Source: Trileptium ribeirensis (taxonomy: Eukaryota; Nematoda; Enoplea; Enoplida; Thoracostomopsidae). From it: a DNA stretch of 64,000 nucleotides. The position numbers and the translations under genes are program-made. Positions 52,901 through 56,270 of the stretch are shown piece by piece. Under the pieces are notes generated by a model. The model was not told the origin of the DNA. It did no database searches and saw nothing but the letters and a program-made list of their open reading frames with translations. Within the stretch, counting starts at the first letter, position 1, and each line of letters opens with the position of its first letter. The DNA is taken from positions 1 through 64,000 of the forward strand of contig JASANE010007218.1 of assembly GCA_030248225.1 (NCBI GenBank), read 5' to 3'.

Positions 52901-54556
52901 TCCGTTTACCATAGCGATTACTCATCCTCGTCGCCAGTCGAAGACGAAACTCCTAGCGACAGCTATACTGGATCAGGCTTAGTAACGAATGTGTATGCAA
53001 AGTCTGGTCCTCGACGTGATTCAAATTCCAAACTTTATTCAATTCCTCCAGTTGTTACTAAGTTTCCAGAACAAAAATCCTCATCGAATGCCTCGGAAAC
53101 AAAATTTGACGTATCACACAAGCAGGTGAACGACAACGATAGTGCTGGTTGCGGCGCCGGTGGCAGTGGATCATCTGGATTTGATGAGCTTTCGCGTTCA
53201 CATTCAACGGCTACTGTTCTAGGTGCTGATGACGTTGAAATCAAAGGTCCAACGACAGGATCTCTGAACAGTTTTAAGCCTTCCGGATCAAACAGAACAC
53301 CCGCAACAGATAATTCAACCACTCGTCTGTATAATCTAGAAAATAGCTATAACAAAACAGTAGAAACGTACAGTAATGCGCTAACTCACATGCCAAATAC
53401 TAATGGCTATAACATCGACGGCAGCAGTCACACAAATGAACTTCTGAATTTAATCTCAAAACCGCTACCACCTGTTCCTGGACTTCAGAATAGTTGCACC
53501 AAATTAGCACAGAAAAACAGCGTAACTAAAGTACCAAAGCCTGTATCACCACCACGTACGCCTAAATCTCATGTACCGACAGGTAATAATGCTCCTATCA
53601 TAACTAGCGAAATTGTAAAAACTAGTAATATACCGAACAAATCACATAAACAAACCGGAGATGACCGGCGTTCAAGCTTAAACTCAACGACCTCTTCTAG
53701 CTGCCACAGTAGCTGCTCAACGGATATTTCATCATGCTGCCGAAACAACTATGGCCCCATAACTGCCACAGATGGCCCCAGCTATAACTGCGCTCCAAGT
53801 GGAACAGCATCATGTTCATGTTCATGTCGGGTAGACGACAATTGTTGCTGCTCATCAGATCGTTCATCAACGGCGACCCTTTTATATCAACAACGCCACG
53901 AGCAGTTATCGCCTTCTACATCATTCCAGCGTGAGTTGCAAGCCTGCACTACAAAACCATTCTCTTACGTCAACAACGGCAAGAAGTTATCTCCTTTTCA
54001 AACTCCAAGAGGGTCTCCGTCACAAATTGATAACTTAGGCGCTACAGAGAAAAAGGAAGAAACGCCGTATTTTACCCCATTTGGTACGTATTCGTCAACA
54101 GGCACACATAATTCTCGGTCCAGAACAGAGCTGCCAAAATATAGTAACACTAGTTTACATATCAGTAGCTCAGCTCATCCAGAGCCGGAAACGCTTAGGA
54201 CAGCAAAAATCCGTAGTGCACGACGACCCAGGCCTGTTAGCTCTGGTGGAGCTTTGCGTCCGCCTGCTCCACCAGAGCTTCCTATTCCCCACAAGGTTCC
54301 GAGTGTTGGTGCGTTGGTTATAGGCTCAAACAGCAACCATAGTCACCAAATACCAGACAGCCATGGTGGATACCAAACAACCCTATCAAGAATAGTTACC
54401 ACCAATAACGCTAATAATATGTACAATAGCCGAGTTGTTACGCCTATCAATAGTAGTGTAACCAAACAAAAAAATCCAGAAAATATGAGCAATAGGGCAG
54501 CGGCCAGCTTTAAAGATACTGTGCGACGAAAACAGCCAATGGAAACATCGATGTAA
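4671..54556 (+). CDS. bark: Bark beetle/Anakonda-like triple-repeat transmembrane protein, 25 coding exons (gene-level entry)
   Basis: The spliced model (25 exons, listed one by one below) is 11,031 nt with every exon junction in phase, giving 3,676 residues. Seen in the sequence: a signal peptide, three SRCR domains (about residues 110-215, 1005-1120, 1972-2094), three strand motifs of the type LTIEPGVELQF (residues 59, 966, 1855), three closing WG motifs (about 875, 1748, 2715), a C-type-lectin-like domain (2757-2884), one transmembrane helix (about 2915-2939) and a Ser/Thr-rich tail. This order is that of Drosophila Bark beetle/Anakonda, which is known to organise tricellular junctions of epithelia at the lateral membrane. 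The role here is inferred from that likeness. The Drosophila protein is about 3,100 residues, and the tail here seems long. Start: ATG at 4671 with A at -3, followed directly by the signal peptide. A non-coding 5' exon upstream cannot be excluded. Confidence 0.9.
5645..6023 (+). repeat. Dispersed AT-rich repeat, copy 1 (intron 1)
   Basis: Shares an ordered set of blocks with 21865-22166: a palindromic ctaattagttaattt tract, ccaaaattgctgatttttt, an acgaatatgt block, and a closing block ttgcctattactccgc. The copy ends about 70 bp before exon 2. No target duplication or coding capacity is visible, so the class is unknown. Confidence 0.65.
6091..6254 (+). CDS. bark: bark-like exon 2: first half of SRCR domain 1
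   Basis: Residues 85-138. The acceptor is ttatcttcag. FRLVDGPSTSQGRLETY and GRWRAVC are the typical first strands of an SRCR domain, with the Cys that pairs later in the domain. The donor is GTAATT at 6255. A weaker donor eight bases upstream (GTTGAC at 6246) would also keep the frame but drops three residues. The intron that follows (6255-10739, 4.5 kb) is the longest of the gene. It holds a 615-bp hAT-like element (9374-9988), a single TTAA-type element end at 10128 and two A/C-rich low-complexity runs (about 7795-7850 and 10160-10240). Confidence 0.87.
9374..9988. mobile_element. Non-autonomous hAT-like element, about 615 bp (intron 2)
   Basis: Bounded by CAGTGGCGCAC on the left and its complement GTGCGCCACTG on the right. 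Flanks are tttatctg and tttatcgc, an 8-bp target duplication with two mismatches. The CAGTGGCGC-type end and 8-bp duplication are typical of hAT transposons. The interior codes for nothing recognisable. Confidence 0.7.
10128..10170 (+). mobile_element. Solo end of a TTAA-type miniature element
   Basis: TTAAGGCGTGTTCACACGCT matches the end of the elements at 14833-15095. No matching right end is found nearby; A/C-rich low-complexity sequence follows. Probably a truncated copy. Confidence 0.5.
10740..10933 (+). CDS. bark: bark-like exon 3: second half of SRCR domain 1
   Basis: Residues 139-203. It reads NWTSVDYTVACRSMGYGGG, then a Cys-containing stretch (GCTAHDTTLSDCANM) and LSENLC, all standard SRCR positions. 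The acceptor tattttgag is less typical than the others. It is chosen because it joins in phase to give CTKLTNWTSVDY. The donor is GTAAGA. The intron 10934-12870 shows no recognisable element. Confidence 0.87.
12871..13066 (+). CDS. bark: bark-like exon 4: end of SRCR 1 and start of beta-helix
   Basis: Residues 204-268. It opens with the last SRCR strand (GEDDLGLVCWGPP), then HWRGIQF and SRLEFVTVKYAGYNG, which begin the parallel beta-helix that follows each SRCR domain. The acceptor is atatttcag and the donor GTAAGT. I see nothing notable in the 911-bp intron 13067-13977. Confidence 0.92.
13978..14132 (+). CDS. bark: bark-like exon 5: beta-helix
   Basis: Residues 269-320. It holds beta-helix rungs such as PPVLNYVNVLYSAGDGMRF followed by EITNSTISYNRG. 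The acceptor is aatttcag and the donor GTATAT. The intron 14133-16038 carries the nested miniature elements described at 14672-15330. Confidence 0.9.
14833..15095. mobile_element. TTAA-bounded miniature inverted-repeat element
   Basis: Starts TTAAGGGCGTGTTTACACGC and ends in the complement of TTAAGGCGTGTTCACACG. The inverted ends continue with shared actttttg and caaaatttg blocks. TTAA at both ends is the piggyBac-type target. No coding capacity, so a non-autonomous element. Confidence 0.7.
15092..15199. mobile_element. Second, abutting inverted-repeat element
   Basis: It shares the TTAA of the preceding element. Ends are TTAAGGTGCGTTCACATGTC and, as complement of the right side, CTTGGGTTCACACGTCAAAC. 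A relative of its neighbour, about 108 bp, forming a near-complete hairpin. The right TTAA is degraded. Confidence 0.55.
16039..16167 (+). CDS. bark: bark-like exon 6: beta-helix
   Basis: Residues 321-363, with rungs GHGVVIHNTTDGRVF and RIQHNFGDGVQYSVQ. The HNFGDGV pattern is the same as SNLGDGV in exon 10. The acceptor is tttgtttag and the donor GTAAAC. The intron 16168-17164 is AT-rich with no recognisable element. Confidence 0.88.
17165..17343 (+). CDS. bark: bark-like exon 7: start of CUB-like segment in unit 1
   Basis: Residues 364-423, read in a frame with no long open frame of its own. The sequence ATFGYYEPFRPDFNMCKDH and the ending SRFPCFT look like the Cys-containing segment between the two beta-helices of a unit. 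The acceptor ctacttaag and donor GTATGA keep phase on both sides. The intron 17344-19643 holds a GC-rich island (17680-17800) and a 169-bp tandem duplication (18161-18497). Confidence 0.82.
18161..18497 (+). repeat. 169-bp tandem duplication (intron 7)
   Basis: Two adjacent units (18161-18329, 18330-18497), each starting taccagtgtcatcaaaac and ending near gccatggaaaat. They differ by scattered substitutions and small indels. Non-coding. Confidence 0.9.
19644..19831 (+). CDS. bark: bark-like exon 8: CUB-like segment of unit 1
   Basis: Residues 424-485. It reads RYTYTVQFLDIFNGN and ILFCDTGPDCKNP, then ends SVPSIVA with the donor GTAAGT in phase 2. The acceptor is gcattttag. The intron 19832-20863 contains the near-identical 204-bp duplication at 20172-20574. 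Confidence 0.88.
20172..20574 (+). repeat. 204-bp tandem duplication, units nearly identical (intron 8)
   Basis: Two units (20172-20375, 20376-20574) starting cgcgttcatagatatg. By eye they are identical except at the very end. Either a very recent duplication or an assembly duplication. Confidence 0.92.
20864..20973 (+). CDS. bark: bark-like exon 9: end of CUB-like segment; GC donor
   Basis: Residues 486-522 (FGLWIGMKHDDDAHRGF, then RVVMRVHAQVK). The acceptor is atatttag. The only donor that keeps phase and joins to give VHAQVKDQVIYGLN is AAAG/GCATGT, a GC rather than a GT donor. A GT donor at 20967 (GTGAAA) would be out of phase. The intron 20974-22521 holds a ten-base C run near 21546 and the second copy of the dispersed AT-rich repeat (about 21865-22166). 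Confidence 0.85.
21865..22166 (+). repeat. Dispersed AT-rich repeat, copy 2 (intron 9)
   Basis: Same ordered blocks as 5645-6023: the attag-rich palindrome, ccaaaattgctgatttttt and the closing ttgcctattgctccgcccac. Includes further copies of the aattagctaattag motif. Confidence 0.65.
22522..23910 (+). CDS. bark: bark-like exon 10: second beta-helix of unit 1 and second LSIEPG motif
   Basis: Residues 523-985. Long beta-helix with rungs such as NSRITDNLGKGIYVYQ and SSRIASNLGDGVNIS, with many N-linked sequons. It ends the first unit with ENSWG (about residue 875) and a YATLC segment, then opens unit 2 with the LSIEPGTVLQFEDSIGMLV strands (from residue 966). The acceptor is atatttcag and the donor GTGAGG. 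The 1,981-bp intron 23911-25891 shows no identifiable element. Confidence 0.94.
25892..26053 (+). CDS. bark: bark-like exon 11: first half of SRCR domain 2
   Basis: Residues 986-1039. IRLVDDEGIAAPTEGRLEV and DGNWG are the first strands of the second SRCR domain. The exon falls between strand motif and SRCR as exon 2 does in unit 1. The acceptor is ttggttag and the donor GTAAGC. The intron 26054-27415 holds a weak tRNA-like B-box sequence on the - strand (26160-26240) and otherwise nothing named. Confidence 0.9.
27416..28015 (+). CDS. bark: bark-like exon 12: rest of SRCR domain 2 and beta-helix
   Basis: Residues 1040-1239. It completes SRCR 2 (TICNRSWTVQLASLACHQLG, CEELETDITRCRHDG, VVGLRCVQPRW) and starts the beta-helix (LTIEKSQISDNQNAG at the end). 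The acceptor is gtttcag and the donor GTATAT. The open frame runs on into the intron to 28290, but the codons after 28015 no longer resemble the family. The intron 28016-32004 holds the LINE remnant and its triplication (29650-30915). Confidence 0.93.
29650..30240 (+). pseudogene. Degenerate LINE reverse transcriptase
   Basis: Conceptual pieces in several frames match the order of a non-LTR retrotransposon reverse transcriptase: FKAAFDSVDRNDLYSIV, PFEIKTGVRQG, LSPVLFSFAVDWVL, LTDLDYSDA, HCSRVGLKICTTKT, HFCYLGSV. A stop codon (about 29759) and frameshifts (about 29838 and 30120) break it, and the catalytic YADD-type motif reads YSDA. It cannot make an active enzyme. No ends or poly(A) tail are seen. 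The clade is not determined. Confidence 0.85.
30355..30915 (-). repeat. Three tandem 187-bp units derived from LINE C-terminal sequence
   Basis: Units begin near 30355, 30542 and 30729; the block gctttgtgagctgggtgccc recurs at 30555 and 30742 (variant at 30367), so the period is 187-188 bp. Read on the - strand each unit gives LINE-like pieces: LRNILRISRLIHASK and VLRMVGTQLTKRI, like the segment after the reverse transcriptase core. The orientation is opposite to the RT remnant at 29650-30240. Confidence 0.8.
32005..32204 (+). CDS. bark: bark-like exon 13: start of CUB-like segment of unit 2
   Basis: Residues 1240-1306. It reads GIRYNPILSNALQRDVVTWL, then IELYDSAAKSRKFLVAAPD and CGLQQ. The acceptor is ttctactag and the donor GTAAGA, phase 0. 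No long open frame marks this exon; it was found by phase and splice sites. I see nothing in the intron 32205-33137. Confidence 0.85.
33138..33411 (+). CDS. bark: bark-like exon 14: CUB-like segment of unit 2
   Basis: Residues 1307-1397. It includes VISRSTPCIQGIAIIANDV and a run ending PPTMMVMVFYQDG. I placed the acceptor at cccttcttcag because it keeps phase 0 and has a good pyrimidine tract. The open frame extends upstream to 33102, and atttgcaag at 33117 would also keep phase. The donor is GTAAGT. I see nothing in the intron 33412-34523. Confidence 0.83.
34524..34675 (+). CDS. bark: bark-like exon 15: second beta-helix of unit 2
   Basis: Residues 1398-1448 (IHVRYSVISNNQYAVSTMHY, then GSIINRYDREQLWFQK). 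The start is the least certain in the model. Acceptors at 34461, 34491 and 34524 all keep phase; I prefer atttttgttcaag because of its pyrimidine tract. The end (GTAAGT) is firm. I see nothing in the intron 34676-35508. Confidence 0.78.
35509..36061 (+). CDS. bark: bark-like exon 16: beta-helix of unit 2
   Basis: Residues 1449-1632. Rungs include RYWIDNCSVVNNNGSIIE and RSKFANNDQSGFSIA. They are interrupted by a Ser/Glu-rich loop (ASSLASEEPESSSVFGRG) that looks disordered, and resume with FEFLENRLRYNRNFEF. The acceptor is attttttag and the donor GTACGT. The intron 36062-37112 shows no element. Confidence 0.92.
37113..39209 (+). CDS. bark: bark-like exon 17: end of unit 2, SRCR domain 3, beta-helix
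   Basis: Residues 1633-2331. It closes unit 2 with NYWGVG (about 1748) and YNPYM, opens unit 3 with LTIEPGVELHLYPGVRILVL (from 1855), then carries basic stretches RSRR/RIRR (1946-1952). SRCR domain 3 follows (about 1972-2094: VVCRQLGWDSP, CFGTEQRLDQC, FVFVHCG) and then a beta-helix (HGLSVLAPRGAVNLYRVNVT). It ends in the CUB-like segment. The acceptor is taatttcag and the donor GTAAGA. A hAT-type miniature element starts 27 bp after the donor. Confidence 0.94.
39236..39586. mobile_element. hAT-type miniature element A, 351 bp (intron 17)
   Basis: Inverted ends TAGAGGTGAGAA / TTCTCACCTCTA with GC-rich subterminal cggcccgacc-like blocks. Flanked by gaaattat (39228-39235) and ggaattat (39587-39594), an 8-bp target duplication with one mismatch. 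Eight-base duplications and this kind of end are typical of hAT elements. No coding capacity. The left duplication starts 18 bases after the exon 17 donor. Confidence 0.85.
41041..41190 (+). CDS. bark: bark-like exon 18: CUB-like segment of unit 3
   Basis: Residues 2332-2381. It reads LTLTHNGQATASATIESG, then PVLALYLRANAADGTYGF and AAPELG. It was found by splice sites and phase, having no long frame of its own. The acceptor is catgtttcag. The donor GTTGGT is weak but is the one that joins to give PELGSPELISV. I see nothing in the intron 41191-42244. Confidence 0.85.
42245..43205 (+). CDS. bark: bark-like exon 19: second beta-helix of unit 3 with furin-type sites
   Basis: Residues 2382-2701. 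Beta-helix rungs (ASSRFEHNDRGGFRYSS, GGLHIDAGSSTSV) are followed by a loop with RKKR (2594-2597, at 42880-42891) and RRKR (2616-2619, at 42946-42957), each followed by Ser and matching the R-X-K/R-R furin pattern. Drosophila-like units close after this point. The acceptor is ctgtttcag and the donor GTGAGA. The 3-kb intron 43206-46267 holds a TIR element, a hAT-element relic and a roughly 36-bp tandem repeat. Confidence 0.93.
43367..44176. mobile_element. TIR element of about 0.8 kb (intron 19)
   Basis: The left end ctcgcattacgtccgat is matched by the complement of the right end (atcggacgcaatgcgag). The same end type occurs at 14672-15330. The interior has GC-rich stretches and short frames without recognisable product. 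Confidence 0.55.
44245..44370. mobile_element. Relic related to hAT-type elements A and B
   Basis: Starts TAGCGGTGAAAACGGGCC, like the TAGAGGTGAGAA end followed by GC blocks, and contains cggcccgcttg near its right side. Right end and target duplication are not clear. Confidence 0.35.
45784..46110 (+). repeat. Degenerate tandem repeat, roughly 36-bp period (intron 19)
   Basis: About eight diverged copies around caaattagtgcaactgccat followed by gccaccatcta. Spacing is irregular because of small indels. Non-coding. Confidence 0.75.
46268..46431 (+). CDS. bark: bark-like exon 20: closing WG motif of unit 3
   Basis: Residues 2702-2756. It contains LNWWGYPGTTSVAAGRI and ends LIPVQYSPV, the third copy of the unit-closing pattern (compare ENSWG in exon 10 and NYWGVG in exon 17). 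The acceptor is atttcag and the donor GTAATA. I see nothing in the intron 46432-47077. Confidence 0.92.
47078..47193 (+). CDS. bark: bark-like exon 21: start of C-type-lectin-like domain
   Basis: Residues 2757-2795. SCPPGWFMAGRD and SCFLYIGGAMPYEHAENFC are the opening strands and first helix of a C-type-lectin-like domain. The acceptor is ctgtttcag and the donor GTTAGT. The intron 47194-48098 contains a GC-richer stretch (about 47270-47400) that I cannot identify. Confidence 0.9.
48099..48233 (+). CDS. bark: bark-like exon 22: middle of C-type-lectin-like domain
   Basis: Residues 2796-2840. DNGGFMPYFQNSDPRLSPLV continues the lectin-like fold (FC/LDNGGFMPYF across the junction). The acceptor is ttttatag and the donor GTATGC, phase 0 on both sides. 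The intron 48234-49550 has weakly repeated stretches near 48400-48480 and 48720-48780. Confidence 0.88.
49551..49683 (+). CDS. bark: bark-like exon 23: end of C-type-lectin-like domain
   Basis: Residues 2841-2884. HVWIDGVMIPPQQCGCMG and YYNCELMLPFICEKG carry the W-I-x-G, Y-N-C and F-I-C-E positions of the fold. No EPN or QPD sugar-binding triplet is visible, so carbohydrate binding of the classical kind is unlikely. The acceptor is gattttag and the donor GTAGAT. The intron 49684-51425 carries the hAT-type miniature element at 50569-50816. Confidence 0.9.
50569..50816. mobile_element. hAT-type miniature element B, 248 bp, perfect target duplication (intron 23)
   Basis: Ends TGGAGGTGAGAA and TTCTCACCTCTA, subterminal cccggcccgcccggccc blocks. 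Flanked on both sides by the identical 8 bp ctctgttg (50561-50568 and 50817-50824). Same family as element A. No coding capacity. Confidence 0.92.
51426..51476 (+). CDS. bark: bark-like exon 24: short Gly-rich stalk
   Basis: Residues 2885-2901 (GDQELSAAGVDGSGGGRG with the split ends). This is a 51-nt exon between lectin-like domain and membrane helix. The acceptor is atcccacag and the donor GTATGC. Both flanking introns are phase 1 and the exon is a multiple of three, so skipping it would keep the frame. I see nothing in the intron 51477-52229. Confidence 0.8.
52230..54556 (+). CDS. bark: bark-like exon 25: transmembrane helix and cytoplasmic tail
   Basis: Residues 2902-3676. The membrane helix is at about 2915-2939 (GGIVAVVLVILLILLICILV, then VFWW), with a basic stop-transfer KSRTRKRQ. 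The tail has a Gln run (about 2973), proline motifs (PLPPVPGL near 3312; PPAPPELPIP later), a Cys cluster (about 3391-3445) and long Ser/Thr/Asn-rich stretches expected to be disordered. The last four residues, ETSM, fit a class I PDZ ligand (T at -2, hydrophobic end). The acceptor is gaattttag; the stop is TAA at 54554-54556. Confidence 0.95.
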
Positions 54557-55110
54557 AAAATTTATGCTCACTAAACTGCCGACGGGTTTGTCGCAGTGGT
54601 GTTACGCGTTGTTGCGTCACTCAGCTTTCGTCAAAATAACAGCAGTACGCATTTGCATACACACCTGTAGCAAAGTTTGTTGGGTAACGTTTTCTGTTTT
54701 ACATTGTGAAAAAAATTTACACTGTCAAAAAAGAAATTATATACCCCAAATAACAGACCGATGTAAAATTTTATGTGCTTACTAAACAGCTGACGGGTTA
54801 TCACAGTGGTGTTACATGTTGTTTCGTCGCTTTAGTTTTTACCAAAATAACATGAGGACGCATTTACATGCACAGCTGTATCTAATTTGCTAGGTAACCG
54901 TTTTTGGATTATAATGTGAAAAAAATTCTGAGTGAAAATTACACTTAGAGTAAACCGATGTAAAAATTGTAAATGCTCATTAAACAGCGTTCATCTATCT
55001 CACAGACGTTATGCGTTGTGTCGCAGGGGTTTACTGCAAAATAACAGTAGGATTGATTTATAAGTGGAGCTAGCTGGGTAAATTTTCCCTGCTTTACATT
55101 GAAAATGGTA
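54548..55110 (+). repeat. bark: Three degenerate ~200-bp tandem units spanning the bark-like stop codon
   Basis: Units open with cgatgtaaaa: the ATG of this block is at 54551, 54761 and 54958 (periods 210 and 197). Shared later blocks include gcagtggtgttac, aaaataaca and ttacattgtgaaaaaa. In the first unit ATG TAA is the last sense codon and the stop of the bark-like gene; the other two copies fall in the 3' region. Confidence 0.8.
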
Positions 55111-55369
55111 TCTAGGCTTTGGAATAACCCGGATTCATGCACGAAAGCTTTATAGTAGAATGTGTTTGTAGGGAAATCGCTCCGGTCGAATAACAAATAA
55201 CTCAGGACATATGTATTATATCCACCTTTGTTTTAGTGCAGACAGTTTGGCCAGGTCCAAGCGCACATTTTGCTATAATAGCATTTTGAATGTAAGCGCA
55301 TTCAGTATAATACCCTATATGGTTGCATTTGGTTCAGATTTCTGTATTTGATTCAGATTTTGTTTATAA

Positions 55370-55843
55370 AATAAAAGTTATAATTTATAACGTTACAGAA
55401 TAAAAATTTAATCCATAAACGTTGTTTATATAATAAATGTTTGGCTAAATTATGATTAACCCTGAGTTGGTCAGGTGGTGTTTAACATATATGTCACATC
55501 ATGGAACTCTTTGTTATGCAGAGACTGATAAAAGTGAAAGAATGCTTGTTTGACTTATGTAATTGAGCCAATCATTTCCCGGATCAGTAATAAGTCATAT
55601 AAAGCTCAGGCTAAGCCATTCATACTGAGTGAAATTTGAACTCGCTGTGTCATATAGTTTTTAACTCAGGCTATGCCAAAATCTGACTCATTTTTTCAAG
55701 TCAGAAAAGGACCTTCCAACTGGTTCAAATAATGACTCTAGGCTTTTAGAGTGTAAGATATTTATACGCAAGCTAGACGTAACCTAATTTCTATTATATA
55801 TACATATCATTTATATATAAACTGTGTACCATTTTTTAATAAA
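55370..55843 (+). terminator. bark: Candidate poly(A) signals for the bark-like gene
   Basis: AATAAA hexamers at 55370, 55399, 55432 and 55838. The first three are clustered 0.8-0.9 kb after the stop codon. Which is used cannot be told from sequence alone. Confidence 0.4.
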
Positions 55844-56148
55844 ACATTTGTATTTTTGTGCTATTATTAATGATATTTCGTGTCGCCCCAGCTAGATTAT
55901 TTTACTATTAAATTTAGGGCCAAAGTTCTGGACAGATTAGAAACGTTAGTTAGACCAACAACGGCTGAAATTAGTTATACAATTGTTGCTCAAACTGTGA
56001 TTGTTATACAGTTAATTGTATATCATCACACTTGTACCGGAATAATACCATATTAATTTCATATTATTACATTACTTATTATATTATATTACTCATCGTT
56101 TTTTGACAATATTAGTAGCACATATTGTAATATAGTAATATCAATAGC

Positions 56149-56270
56149 GCATTAGGGAAGAGTATGAGACTTCCCTACACTCACATGTTAGCCCGTGGCC
56201 GAACAGGCCCTTATCATCAAAAGCGGGCTAACATGTTAGTGCAGGGAAGTGTCATACTCTTCCCTAATGC
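56149..56270. mobile_element. Long inverted repeat, probable miniature element
   Basis: Two 47-bp arms (56149-56195 and 56224-56270) pair with three mismatches; they start gcattagggaagagtatga and end gttagcccg, around a 28-bp loop. No target duplication is evident. Confidence 0.75.

Noticed and set aside
53035..53322. 95-residue frame antisense to exon 25
   Set aside because: Shadow of the coding exon on the other strand.
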